Shown one piece after another: positions 22,509 through 34,337 of a stretch of 64,000 nt of DNA. The stretch comes from Aquilaria yunnanensis. Taxonomy: Eukaryota; Streptophyta; Magnoliopsida; Malvales; Thymelaeaceae. The stretch is taken from assembly GCA_039654915.1 (NCBI GenBank), contig CM077597.1:41576001-41640000 (forward strand), given 5' to 3'. Each line of letters opens with the position of its first letter. The first letter of the stretch is position 1. The notes beneath the pieces were generated by a model. It was given only the letters and a program-made list of their open reading frames with translations, did no database searches and was not told where the DNA came from. Made by a program: the position numbers and the translations under genes.

Positions 22509-24382
22509 CTAAGGACTGGATGGGGAAGCTGCCTCTCTTGGTTCTCTAACGTACCTCAGAAGCGTCTCAGCCTACAAAAATAACCATTAAAAAATCAACC
22601 GAACAGACCAACTAGTAATATAACCACTAAGAACCGTTAAAGGTGATAACACAATCTAACATGCAAACCCTCAACATATTATCAATGGACGCAGTACCAA
22701 CAGCCTCCTGATTTCGTCTCCTTGTCATGAATGAACAACAGAAACTACACCAATTTTGGACTGATCAAATATTTCTGGGAATCATGGAACATATGAAAAT
22801 TTCTGGTCAACCATAGGCTACAAACAAACCCAAACAAGTGATCTTCAAGCACATTTATCATTGAATTTCATCAACAGCGAACTTGAAATGACACATGTGC
22901 TTTGAAACTAGTAGATTGTGTATGCATGCACCCTATACTTAACTCGAAATTATCGTTAATGACTCACTATAGCCCACAACCAAGACGGTAATCTGAGAGC
23001 AATAAAATTCAAAACGAAAGAAAGAAGGTACTAAAATTCACCTTATGCTTAGCCCTGACACTGCCACTCTGCGAAAGAGCGACGAGGGGAGGAATCCCAC
23101 CTTCTCTCACTAGCAACCCACGATTTGTCATGCTGTCTGCACACAGTTGCAAAAGTGTTGACACAGCAAACTCCTTCCCCTTCTGAGATCCATCCTCTAT
23201 AGCATCCACCAGTGCAGTAACACCACCTTCTTCCACAATAGCCTTCTTCCCCTCGTTTATTGAGGCCAAGCTACTGAGCACCGCCATGGCCTTCTCTGCC
23301 ATCCCTGTCCCCTGCTCCCCCGCCATTCCCACCAGCGGGCCCACCGCACCCGCACTCACGGCCCTCTCCTTGTTCTGCCTCACAGAGCAAAGCTTATACA
23401 GCGTCGTCAGAGCATCTTTCTTTCCTCGGTTGGATCCATTGATTAGAAGGGACACCAATGGTGGAATCGCACCACAAGCCCCAATTGAGCTTTTGTTCTC
23501 TTCAACCAATGCGAGGCTCATCAGAGCACAAGCGGCATTTTGCTTGGACGTCTCGATCCCCGTTTTAAGCACGTACACTAATGATTTTATAGCTCCGGCG
23601 TTGGCGATTAACGGTTTGTTCCCTTCGAATAGGGAGAGATTCAGCAACGCCGTGGTGGCGTGTTCTTGTGTCCAAGGATCGCTGTTTCGAAGTAGCGGAA
23701 TCAGAGCAGGAATCGCCCCAGATTCGCCGATCAAAGCCCGGTTATCGGAGCGGTTCTTAGCCAGTAGCCTTAGCTTAGCGGCGGCGGAGCGCTTCACGGC
23801 GATGAACGGAGACTGGAGGCCGTCGATGCAGATCTTGACCGTTGGGAGGAGATCTTCTGGCGAGATGTTCTCGGTAAACTCAGCAGAGAAGTTTTCCCTC
23901 CGCAAAAAGCCAACACAAGGCTCCGGCTCGAGCTCTATCTCGCCGTTCTCGCTCTGCAAGGCATTCTCCGGCGACGGTAAGCTGGCAAGTCGTTGCAACT
24001 CACCGGAGATATCGCTACTAGACACTGAGAAATCGCTAAAGGCTTGTGAGATGTCCAAAAAATCCTCATTTCCAGACTCCGACTTCAATGATTTGCCGTT
24101 GCGCTTGGAGACGAGCTCACCGAGTCGCAAGTCGATGACGGACTCGGAGAGATTCTCCGACAAGAAACCGTAATTCTCGCTAGCGAAAGAGCAGCTATTG
24201 CAGTCGTCCTGGTAGAGGTTGGGGCGTACAGTACGCTTGGAGCGGCCGACGTAGTGGCTTTTGGTGGCGAAAGCCGACAGCGGGTTGTGGAAGTTCTGGG
24301 TAATCGGAAACCGTGTCGCATTGGAGTGAGATTCTTCCAGAGAAACCATTTCGTCAAGGAAACCGACGCTTTTGAGCTTCAA
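22509..24382 (-). CDS. ARM-repeat protein (U-box-4-like family, without U-box), two exons
   Basis: Exon 1 is 24382-23042 (447 codons) and exon 2 is 22571-22509 (20 codons and stop), joined across a 470-bp GT-AG intron (AAG|GTGAAT, TTTGTAG|GCTGAG), giving 467 aa. The N-terminal 180 residues are serine-rich and probably disordered. Residues about 190-465 form about six armadillo repeats, with GAIPALIPLLRN, GAIKSLVYVLKT, GAIPPLVSLLIN, GAVGPLVG, GGVTALVDAI and GGIPPLVALSQSG. Exon 2 gives AETLLRYLREPREAASPSSP, the usual end of this plant family (Arabidopsis At3g01400 and relatives). No U-box is present, so ubiquitin ligase activity is not expected; a protein-binding role is inferred. The first ATG was chosen because the frame opens there and the upstream sequence has a leader. 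The antisense open frame across exon 1 is a shadow. Confidence 0.92.
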
Positions 24383-24517
24383 TTTCGAAAGTTTTATCGA
24401 TCAGCCACCCATGGCTGAAGAAACCACAAAAGAAGCTCGCAAAAAAGTGAGCAGAAAAACCAAAGCTTTCAGCTGAAGCTTTTAAAGGCTTCAAATGGCC
24501 GGTTATCTTTTTTTCTT

Positions 24518-25756
24518 GGCCTAAATCCATAATTCACCCCTAGACTTTGTTGACTCGGACACTTAGGGTCAATTCGTTTAACAAGCATGCACCCTCGCTT
24601 GCGCATTAAAATTAGATCGGGTCAAGCAAGTTCATGGGTCATTCAAGATCCACTTTTTCTGATTCCCAAATTACCCTAGTTAGCTTGATCTGCAAATATC
24701 CTTCAAAGTCTTGGTGTGAATCCGTGCATCTGTGCACGAATTGAAGTCATTGGAGCACGAGAACATCGAATCTAGGTTGGCGGCTCTGGGTGAGAATGCT
24801 GACCGAGGAAGAGAGGATCCAATGGGGAGGAGGTACGCTCAAAGGTGGCGGACAAGGAGCTTTTTTCCAAGGAGAAAGGTGGAGGCACGCTCAGAGGCGG
24901 CAGAGGGACATGTAGGCGGCACTTATTTAGAAAAAGCCGCTTGAACCTGAGTCAACGCACTCTCGTGACGTTAGTAAGGGTCACGGTGGGACGTGATGGA
25001 AAATGAGCAAAAGACACAACAGAGGACGACCATTCAAAGGGTGGGCACTCATCGGGAGATAGGATGTGAATGGAGCATGGCGTGGCTTAGATTCAGGTGA
25101 CATAGCAAAAACAATGCTCTACAAAGGTTATTTTGGGGAAGTCGGGCAATGGCAATGGGGTAAATAAATTGAACAATAAGGGCGATTTCATTAGGTGCCC
25201 AACCCGGTCAAGGAAGAGGTTTGGTCAAAACAAGGGTGGAAAACATGAATACCAGATACGAACTGGGTCTTAACCCCTTCAACTATGACTTAAGGCAACT
25301 TAGCCTCCAAACTTTGTAAATTGGGACACATAACCCTTTTAACTGATGGAAATGGTCTTTTTAGTTTTTCAGGGCTTAAATGACAATAAAATTGAACAAA
25401 GAGGCCAAACTTTGCATTTCAGCATATTGTTGTTCGATAGGTCATTTTCCTCCGCAGCTCTTGACATGCTAAGGATGCTCCTAACATTCTAAGTAACTTT
25501 TCGACCTCTTACATGCGAAGCTGCGGAAGAAGACAATCTCTTGAACAGTAATATGCTAAAATGCCAAGTTCAATCTTTGTGTTCAATATTATTGTCATTT
25601 AAGTCTTTTGAAAACTGAAAAAGAACATTTCAATCAGATGAAATGGGTTATGTGTCCCGGTTTACAAAGTTTAGGGGCTGAGTCGCCTTGAGTTATAGTT
25701 GAAGGGATTAAGTGTCCGAATGAGCAAAGTTTGGGGATGAATTGTGGGTGTAGCCC
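24518..25756. mobile_element. Fold-back (long-TIR, Mutator-like) non-autonomous element upstream of the ARM gene
   Basis: The right arm, reverse-complemented, runs unbroken from GGGCTACACCCACAATTC inward for over 200 bp. The left arm is split: its outer 48 bp lie at 24518-24565 and its inner 165 bp start at 25270 (CTTAACCCCTTCAACTATG). About 700 bp of unrelated sequence (24566-25269) sits between. The inner palindrome at 25270-25712 has a loop of about 80 bp. T-rich flanks on both sides prevent a clear target duplication. The left end is about 135 bp upstream of the ARM-gene start codon. The 70-residue open frame at 24732-24944 lies in the extra segment and is not recognised. Confidence 0.65.
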
Positions 25757-27120
25757 TTTTTTTTTCTTTTCTCTTCTTTGCCCTTTTTCTTTTACAGATT
25801 ATTGTTGTTTGGTCCTCTAAAAGTCATAGGAGCATAATTTGTCTGGTGTGAGCCTGAGATTAATTCAGAGTTCTTCCTTCTATTTTTCTAGTTATTACAA
25901 AGAACCCAAATTCCAAAACATATATAAATATTATTCATGTTTACCGAAACTAGTCAAACCAAAAAAATCAAACAAATTGATCTGCACCAAATTGAATGAT
26001 TTATAGTCTTACACGGTTCTGGTTATGATCCAAGTTTAGAAATTTTAAAATCGAATACTATATAGTGCAGTTACAATGTTTGGAGGTTATAATTGGTGAA
26101 AATCGCACAAACCCAATTAAGCCAAAATACACTTTAAACCCAAAGGTCTTTATATAACCCAATCCCACTTTAAACTCATAAGTTCCACCTACCTAATTTT
26201 TATTTTCTAATCCTAACCCATCCCAATATGTTATAGCCCAATACATTATAATTTTCAACTTTATCTCTATAGTCCGATAGTCTCCCTCCCTCTTGTTCTT
26301 TTGTTAGTCTCTCTCCCTCTTGTCCTTTTGTTGCCCTGCTTTGCCTTAGTCATTTCTAATTTCATAAACTAAACCTAAGGTGAGATGCTAGACATAAAGA
26401 TTGAGGGATTATGTTTTATTGTTGTTTGTTGCCTGATTATGTTATTTGCTAATGTTATTGCTTATTTGTACTTTAGATGGTAAATTTGATTAAATTTGTT
26501 ATTTGAGATTTTGATTTCTTATGTGTATAGTATTTTCATTTTTGTTTTTGCAATTGAGTGTATATTATGTACTTGCATTAATTTATTTGGATTGTATGAT
26601 AAATTTATCACATAAAAAACTACTATTGAATTCTAATAGCACTAAATTTATTCGGTGCAGTTTTTTTATTTATAAACAAAGTGGTGTGGTTACCCTTTTC
26701 AATTTGTAAAGCTATTTACTATATAGTGGAATTGCTAGTTTGGGGAAAAACACATGAAACCACACCATGAATACCTATATTGATTAGGCAAACAGGCAGA
26801 TAATATGAGAACTCTCACTTCGTAAGCTTATTATGTGTATGGCTTTAATGCCAAATTGGCTTTGGGTACTAACAATCAGTAAATATAAATAACTGAATGG
26901 CACATATGCAATTTTATTGAATTTAAAGCATAAACTCACGATAAACTGGTGAATACTAGTTTATACACATCACATGTAAACGATGAAAAATGAAACAATT
27001 ACACTTTGGTATTGCTAGAGAAGAATACACCATGCTTCAACTGTACTACTATAGCTACCATCCACAAGCAATTTAAAATAAAGTATAATGCTATAGAGGA
27101 AAGAGAAAAAGCATCTAGCA
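25757..27120. other. Gene-free AT-rich stretch
   Basis: No coding region, clear repeat or transposon end was recognised. There is a pyrimidine-rich run near 26280-26345 (CTCCCTC repeated). Confidence 0.5.
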
Positions 27121-27717
27121 CATAGGCCATGGTCACACTTTTAGTTTACATGGTCACATTCTTAAGTTCCCCTAGTCATAAATTTTGGTTAGTTGGTCCC
27201 CAATTTAAGTTTGTTTGTTCTATATTTAAGCTATATGGTTACACATTTAGGTCAAATGGTCACAATGTTAGGTTAACCTAGGCACACTTTTAGATTAGCT
27301 TGGCCACATTTTTATGTTACTTGGTTACACTTTAGGTTAGTTGGTCCCTAATATAGGTTTATTGGCCCCAAATTTGGTTACTTGGTCACACATTTAGGTT
27401 ACCCTGGTCACACTTTTAGGTTACTTGGTCTCAATTTTAGGTTAACATGATGTGGTATCAAAATTAGGGTAAAGTGGCACCAAAATGGGGTTAGGTGGTG
27501 ATAGAATTAAGTTATTCTGGAACCGTGGAACAAAAAAATGGGACCAAGTAACCAAAATGTGTGACTGGGTAACCTGAGTGTGTTACCAAACAACCTAAAT
27601 CCAAGACAAACTAACCTAAATTGATGAACATGCAAACCTAAAAGTGTGGCCGAGTAACCTAAAATTGTGAAGGGTAGCCTAAAAGTGTAGCTAGGATAAT
27701 CTAAGAGTGTGACCACC
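27121..27717. repeat. Minisatellite array in two opposed halves
   Basis: The left half (27121-27460) repeats GGTCACACTTTTAGGTTAC-like units of about 22-30 bp. The right half (27535-27717) repeats the reverse complement, AACCTAAAAGTGTGNCC. Together they form an imperfect palindrome of almost 600 bp. The same unit, in the orientation of the right half, recurs at 58328-60660. The 70-aa open frame on the minus strand here is repeat translation, not a gene. Confidence 0.85.
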
Positions 27718-28426
27718 ATGGATGCAGGTTTTCTTTTTCCAAGAAAAAGAGCAATGGTGAGATAGAGCTAGAAAAATATTTTGTGAAAAGGCGTGAAGGG
27801 TGTTGATCGTGGGAAGCAATCTAGGGAAAACAAACTAGCTAGGGATTTCGCTGGGCTTATGTCCAAAATCTCTACATTAATTTTCTTTTCTAACTTCCCA
27901 AAAGGATTAGGAGGCAAAACATTTATGGCATATTTTCCGGAGATATGGCTGTGTTTTAGATGTTTATGTGGCAAAGAAATGAACAAAGACATGAGCTCAT
28001 TTTGGTTTCATTCGATTCAAGAATGTGAAGGATAAGTCTATGATGGAAAAAGAGCTAGATAAAGTCTGGATCAAATCTTTCTAGTTGAGGGTCAATATCC
28101 TGAAGTTCTAGAGACAAAGGGGACAAAACAGTAGTGTTGATGCTCTAGAAGAAGGCAGAGAACAAGCTACAGTATTGGGTGGTTGGTGAGACGGAAGAAA
28201 GTTTGCAGAAGTGGTAGCAGGTAAATATTAAAAATGAGAAAATTGATAGAAGGTGAGAGTCATGTAGGAAGAGTGGGTTGGGATTGAACTACAAACAAGA
28301 GATAGAGAATTCCAATGGATGCAAAAGTGTGCAGTTGGTGAAGTTAAAGAGTTAAAAATTATTAACTCATTGTAGAGATTGTGCGATGATAAAGGATTAG
28401 GTCCTTTCAAAGTTAAAATGGGATAA
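27718..28426 (+). pseudogene. LINE (L1-type) ORF1 fragment with RRM-like domain
   Basis: In broken frames the translation gives STLIFFSNFPKGLGGK, then YGCVLDVYVAKK, then HFGFIRFKNVKD, the pattern of the RNA-recognition-like domain opening ORF1 of many plant L1 elements. Further on comes WMQKCAVGEVKELK, resembling the next conserved ORF1 block. Stops and frameshifts show it is dead. The segment begins right after the minisatellite unit AGTGTGACCAC (27707-27717) and is cut by the Pack-MULE-like element; the next piece resumes at 30872. Confidence 0.55.
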
Positions 28427-28799
28427 GATATTAGTAGTCCTAAAACTTTTTATATTTTTTCAACTTAGTCCTAAAACTTATTGACTTGCCAAATTCATCC
28501 TGAAACTATGAAATTGTTAGCTCTGTGAGTCCTAATTTGGATATCTTGTAAAGTGGCAGACAAAAAAGCTGAGGTAGCACATGATTGTCATTTAAATGCT
28601 GACTTGTTGACCTTTTTATCTGGTTGGTAACTTTGGAAAATGAATTGCTCAAAATGAAAAACAAAAGTGATAAAGTTACTTATTTCCCCATACCCTATTT
28701 ATCACCGTAGCCAATGGCCAAACCCAATACAAACAACAACCTTGATAACTTCCCTGATGGCCACCATCCCTCTTAACAAATTGGGGGGAAGAAGTAGAT

Positions 28800-29114
28800 G
28801 GCCATAGTTTTGGATTTTATGTTGGGGTAGTTCACTTGGATTTGGGCAATGTCGGAGCAAAGCTTGGTGAGGTTTTGGCTAACAAGGATGAGGTGGGGAC
28901 CTTGGTGGGTGAGGCAATGAGAGAAGGCCAAGCCGATGCCATTAGTGGCACCGGTGACAATGGCCTAAGAGCCGTAGTTTATGAGGGGTTTGGGCGGTAG
29001 AGGAAGATGGGATAGAAGAATTTCAATAGGGAAAAGAAGAGATGGCGAAGTTGCAAACAGGGTGAAAGAGTGTCTTGGGCTTACCAGAAGTGAAGACTTT
29101 TTAGACGAAGGGAT
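28800..29114 (-). pseudogene. Captured fragment of a very-long-chain 3-ketoacyl-CoA reductase (KCR) gene
   Basis: The minus strand reads a hydrophobic N-terminal stretch (KKSSLLVSPRHSFTLF onward), then INYGS, a TAG stop, then AIVTGATNGIGLAFSHCL, LILVSQNLTKLCSDI and VNYPNIKSKTMA. KCR enzymes of the fatty-acid elongation complex at the ER have YGSWAVVTGATDGIGKAF at this place, so the stop (28965-28967) replaces the conserved tryptophan. TGxxxGIG is the NADPH-binding Rossmann motif. Homology ends near 28800, before the catalytic Ser-Tyr-Lys region, so the fragment cannot encode an enzyme. Its 5' side is cut by the solo LTR at 29120. Confidence 0.8.
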
Positions 29115-29119
29115 CAAGC

Positions 29120-30525
29120 TGTTAGTGTCGTGCCAAAAAAACCAATCATGAGATGATTGTATTTTTGCATATTGAGTCATGATATTTTATTAAGACATTA
29201 ATCCAGGAATTATGTTTGTTGTTCTGTTTTTGCGTAACGTAATAAACATAATTGTAACCCTAGAATAATGATATTCTCAAACGTCCCTGGTCTAGTATTA
29301 TTGTGGAGCGGGTTACAATAATACATAACGACTAGCATATGTGGAGACTAATATGAGATATGTAGTCTACATATGGGTACAAGTTGGAGAACTTGTGTAC
29401 TGGACCGACCTACCATGAGAACACTACATGGATCGTTATATGAGTGTCATAAGTGATTCTCATACTGATCATGGTATATGTAGTCCTTTGACTTGAGATC
29501 ATCAAGGTTTCCTAAATGTGAGTCACATACTTTGATACTTTCCTTTGTTGCTCGTAACTGAGTGAACTTGAAGGAGGTCATTGGATATGTCACATATCAT
29601 GCGGAGGGATTTGTAAGATCAAGATGGGATTTGTCCCTCTTATGTACGGGAATGATATCTTCGGGCCTCTTGATAGAGTAAGACTTAAAAAAATGCATGG
29701 CCATGCTCGGATGAGTTGATATACGATATCAATGTCATCAGTTTAAGTTGGTCTACTCGGTAATCAAGAAACCAAAGATTGAGCTATACGAGAGTGACAC
29801 ATTCCATGTCTCGTGCTTAGTCTTGATATCTTGGACAAAGGGACAATGACATATATCGATGATGATCATAAATGTTTAGTCGAATCACCGACAATCTTGT
29901 CACTTGGGTAGCAATGATGCGTTGCTAGACACCGCTTATTGCTTATGATCATAAATGTGATTTATGATCATTGCCAACCTTATTGGGTCGCACACATAGA
30001 ACTATTTGGATCATTAGAGTGCATTGGCTAATTATTTGGGTTATGGTTTCACTTTAATTTCGTATTAATAATGGTCCTAAAAGTTGAGCCATTATTAAGC
30101 CCGAAATTAAAGCCTAATTGGATTAGGGCTTTGAAACCCATTATGCCTGGAAGTTGAGTCTCACTATAAATACAACTTTTTGTGAGAAATTTGTAGGTCT
30201 CCTTGCCCTAGCCTCCCAAAATGACAGCCATACTCTTCTTTTGCAATTCCTTAGAGAACGCAAGCTAGCACTGCGAGCGCAAGAGAAATGCATCTACCGG
30301 GACGTGGTAGAAGCGTGGTGATCCCAAGAGGCTCGTGTAGATACCATAGAGAGCTTGAAGACGTCAACTGTTCAAGTTTTGTGATTCGACTTTACAGTTG
30401 AGTGAGAGATCTCAACCGAAAATTAGGTATGAAAATTTTCGAACACCCAGTTTACCCCGTTTCACTTGGATCCTGGAGGGTTTCGGTTAAATTCCGCTAC
30501 GCTGTTTGACTCCCGAAACCCAACA
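29120..30525 (+). mobile_element. Solo LTR, copy 2 of the 1.4-kb family
   Basis: 1406 bp starting TGTTAGTG and ending CCCAACA, the reverse complement of copies 1 and 3. The flanks are CAAGC (29115-29119) and CGAGC (30526-30530), a 5-bp target duplication with one change. A CTATAAATAC promoter motif near 30166 faces right, so this copy is in plus orientation. No internal region or second LTR is present. Confidence 0.88.
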
Positions 30526-30871
30526 CGAGCTACTCCATCTTTTTGTCAGAATAGCCTCCGTCAACAATTGGACTTGATGGATTACATTCTTTCTCTTGTG
30601 CTTGGTGGGGGAATTAGTATTTTAGTCATTCTTGTTTTTCATTTTGAGGAATTCAATCCTCAAAGTTGCGTATCAGGTAAAAAAGAGTCAACAATTCAGC
30701 ATTTCAATGGTAGTTATGTATCACCTTAGCTTTCTATATACCACCTAATAAGACATTCAAATTTTGGCTAACAGAGCTAATGATTTCATAATTTTAAGAC
30801 TAATTTAATAAGTTGATGAGTTTTAGGATTATGTTGACAAAATATAAAAAATTTTAGAACTGACTAATCTC

Positions 30872-30990
30872 AAGTTCAATATGTAGGTGGATTGGGGGGT
30901 CCGTTTAGAATATTCTTCAAAAGAAGTTATGGTGAATATGCTTGAGAATAAAAGAGAGTGGTTTTAAGATAGATGTAAAATAACCAGTAC
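30872..30990 (+). pseudogene. LINE ORF1 fragment, continuation
   Basis: In shifting frames the translation gives QYVGGLG, then SSKEVMVNMLENKREWF. This fits the ORF1 block that follows the piece ending at 28426 (strand-pairing G-G, then a charged helix ending in W-F). The Pack-MULE-like element therefore sits inside ORF1. Short and weak on its own, but its order and orientation fit the left piece. Confidence 0.4.
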
Positions 30991-33289
30991 AATTTCAGCC
31001 AGCATGAAGTCAAAAAGTATCCAAAAAGCAACTGCATTCACGGCAACAAAATGGCCAGTCTGGAGCCCTTTTTTGGGACCGGTTACTAAGAACTGTTGCA
31101 AAATTTTTTAGAACGCAAAATTTGGGAACGGTTTTAACGACCGGCCCTAATAGCCTTCCCAATTTTGACTCTCTGCACCAATGACCAGCCTTAAGCCTTT
31201 CGCTCACCCCTTGAAAGATTGCTTCACCCTTTTCGCTCAAGCGCGCGTGACTCTGAGATGAACCCTAGCTAGAACCGCTATACTATCGCCATCTGAAATC
31301 TGAAGAATGGAAGGGTCGATCGGGTGTTGATGAACATTGTGCTATTACCGCCGAATGCAATCAGCAGCAAGTAATCAGAGGTGCCCAGCCTGCCTGCCTA
31401 CGAAGCCAATCTAGCTTCTCACTCCAGAAATTGTTTCCAGGTAGCTCTTCGTCTCACTATTCCTGTATTCGTCTCTTCGAATTCCAATGTAGTTCTTCTT
31501 AATCAATCCAATTTTGAATTAAAGTAGAAGACGGAGGATTCATTTGCTGTCTCCACTCGCCAATTCCGATTCGAACCAGGGACTTGCAAGAAAGCAGCAA
31601 GGTTGATTATTTTCTAACTTCTTGTTCAGCTATGTATTGATCCTTGCTTCTTTTTGTTGTTGTAGCTTTGGTTAATTTTTTAAGTTACTAAGTTACTTGA
31701 CAGCGCTTTATTTGCTGTTTCAATCGGATCTAGCAATTTTCTTTTCCCCTTAGATCTCCCTCCCTCCCCCCTCTCGATCTTCCCCTTTTTCTCCCTTAAG
31801 ATTGTCAGCTGAGAAAAACTTTATTTCTCTTTCATGCCGAGACTGCAAGACCTTCCTTTTTTGCTGAGGAGGTTATTTCGTGAAATGACAGATCCTCAGA
31901 GAACACTTTTTTCTTGTCATCAAAGCCCGTGTTTTCATTGCAGTTAAGTCATTCTCTGTTCATGCATGATGTGCTTTCATCCAATGGACATACCTATCAG
32001 ACAGGGACTCTGCTGATAACAAGTCATTTCAATGGAACTCAATATTTCATATTTGTAGTTCTCTGTGTCGAATAGGAACTTGAGTGCCTGGTCTATTGGG
32101 ACTTAGGACTTGTGTTTTCAGTGCATCCTGATTCTTTCCATTGTAATCACGTAACGCTTGTTTTGATAATATACATTCATTGAAATTAGTTGGTATTTCA
32201 ATTTTGGTGCTTTCAGTACTGCATGATCTTCTTTTCTTGGACCATCTTTCTTTTAATAGTAACAGGGTAATTCGGTGATTTTTTATCTTGTTGTGTGTGT
32301 GTTTATTTCATCAATACTTTGGTCTTACTGTTTTTCTTTTGCGCAGATATCTGTCTTTAACTCTGTCTTACTTTCAGTTTTATTTTCCTTCCACACGAAT
32401 CAGCCTTGTAACACTGTTTCTACAGAATTCTCATTATAGCTGCCATCCCACACTTCTGAACTTTCTTCAAATTCTGTTTCCAATACTTAATCTCTGGTGT
32501 TCTCATGGACTATGGTCCACTAAGCCAATTCTTGGCAATTAACTTCTGTAATACAGTAGATTCACATAGAATAATAAAAATTCTGAGCAATATGTGTTGA
32601 AATTTCAAACATAGCACTACCCTGATTATATGCTTAAACAGATTCAGAATTCGATGATAATAACATCTGTAGAATTTCGGATTCTAAGCTTTCTTCCATC
32701 AAAAGCCAGCTTGAAAAGTCTATCTTGGTGCTTTGAACTGATTTCTGCAGAATTTTCTGTATCTAACACCTCATCATACTAACTTCAATCTCAGACAAGT
32801 TGTATTTCATCAATACTTTGGTCTTGCTGTTTCCTGCTGTGTTTATTATCTTTGCATATCATGTAGTAATTAAGGATATTTTTTCAGCTGTTGGCCCTCA
32901 ACCATCAATTTATCTGCACTAGGAAATATTAAATTTGGAGCTCTTCTCAGCTACAGGTACTTGTTGCTTGTTATGCTAGTTTATTTAATGTTTTCATATA
33001 TATATTTGTGTGGAAATTTTAATGGATTTTTCAATAAAACCAGTAGCATTTGTTTTATTTGTGTATTTCTTGTTTATTTTATTGTTACAGAGGTACATGA
33101 TTGAATACTTATTTAGTTAAACTTGAGTTTTTTTCTTTATTGTTAAAGATGGCTCTTGTGTTTGTCAAGAACTCGAACAGAAAGTGGTAGCTGAAAAATA
33201 AATTAAATAACCTTAAATTATTATTGCTTCATTCTTTTCGATCTTTGATTTATTTCTAACTCTTTATATCTTCTTATAATATTGAAGGA

Positions 33290-33560
33290 AGAGGCTAGGT
33301 CTTTGAAGTCTAATGTGGTTGAAGGTTCTAGCAATTCATCATATGAAATATTTAACAAAGTTTAGGGTGTCAAACATAGTGGATATGTTTGAGGTACGGG
33401 GTTTAGGGTGACACCTATTGCATATTTGGGACCCTCTCAAGCTGGAGGTCATGGTGGTACCGGCCAAGTATATGGTATGCATTATGGTCCTTAAATGGAA
33501 CAATTCAACATGCTTGCCAGGATTGTGAAAGAAATCTATAGCCTTTTGAGTGAGGACATA
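33290..33560 (+). pseudogene. En/Spm-type transposon protein remnant
   Basis: With two in-frame stops the translation reads GVKHSGYV, GTGFRVTPIAYLGPSQ and MEQFNMLARIVKEIYSL. The order V-x-G-x-x-x-x-G-x-V-R-G-x-G-x-x-V-T-P is a recurring signature of plant En/Spm transposon-encoded (TNPA/Ptta-like) proteins. The remnant lies left of the inserted Mutator-like element. No complete gene remains. Confidence 0.5.
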
Positions 33561-33993
33561 GCTCGCAAATGTGGACAGATATTATATATTCTCTGCCTCA
33601 TATTCACTTAAAAATGCTCGACTCTTTTTTCCTAACCCATATTCACTTTTTCTTGTTGGAAATCACTTTCTTATCTATTGGAATAGAGGCACAGATTTTT
33701 TTTGTTCACCTTAATTAGACTTAAAAATATATGTATGGTACTTAGTGTAGGATTGGAATTTATGGTTTAATGGTTTTATGTCATGTACAGTGTGGTAATA
33801 CAATTGATGCCAATAGTGGTGCTTGAGATGCGTGTTTTTGCTCTTCCTAATCAAATGATAACATTGATGATGATGAGACAAGAGATGAGTAGAGCTAAGA
33901 CATGGTAGATGATAGGTAAAGAAGAAAAAAAATGAAAGATTCTGCTTTGAACATGTTTGAATTAATGGATTCATGAATATATATCATATTATA

Positions 33994-34154
33994 GGGGAAA
34001 GATCAAAATGAGTCCTATAACTTTGGCTTCTTTTTTGTTTTAGTCCTATAACAACACGAGTTTTCGTTTCAGTCTTATACGTTTCAAATCGTCAACAATG
34101 TTAGTCCTATGTTGGATGGTTATGATGGAAAGTCATATGTGGCAGTTGACAGTG
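33994..34154 (+). repeat. MULE left terminal inverted repeat
   Basis: 161 bp, paired with 40390-40550. Similarity stops after GTTGACAGTG. About 15 substitutions and no gap separate the two arms. Confidence 0.93.
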
Positions 34155-34337
34155 CTGGGTTTTTGTCGAGTTGGCAAAAATGGGGCCATTGTATTGCCTA
34201 GTAAGCAAAATTGGTGGCTTTACCATGCCTAGTTGGCAAAAGTAGTCCTAGTCTTGGCATAAAAGGAGAAAGAAGAGGTCTAACAGAGGTAAAACAGGGA
34301 GGTTTTTGGGGAGGGTGAGCTTGATTGTAGAGTAGGG

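Larger units (their letters stand above)
28427..30871. mobile_element. Pack-MULE-like element carrying a host gene fragment
   Basis: Terminal inverted repeats of about 100 bp (28427-28526 and 30772-30871) match at roughly three quarters of positions, including ATGAAAT and TTAGCTCTG at the inner end. LINE ORF1 reading appears on both sides. Similar flanks AAGTTAAAAT and AAGTTCAATA could be a target duplication if the left end lies at 28420. Inside are a 3-ketoacyl-CoA reductase fragment (minus strand), a later solo LTR insertion and no transposase. It therefore fits a non-autonomous gene-carrying Mutator-like element. The open frame at 30466-30729 starts inside the LTR and is not a gene. Confidence 0.65.

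Noticed and set aside
23286..24173. 295-codon open frame on the plus strand
   Set aside because: It lies antisense to exon 1 of the ARM-repeat gene, whose frame has clear family motifs. The antisense translation has no recognisable domain.
24732..24944. 70-codon charged open frame
   Set aside because: It lies in the extra segment of the fold-back element, is rich in R and E because of local base composition, and matches no family known to me.
31010..31240. 76-codon minus-strand open frame
   Set aside because: It overlaps the CACTA subterminal motifs and is explained by those repeats.
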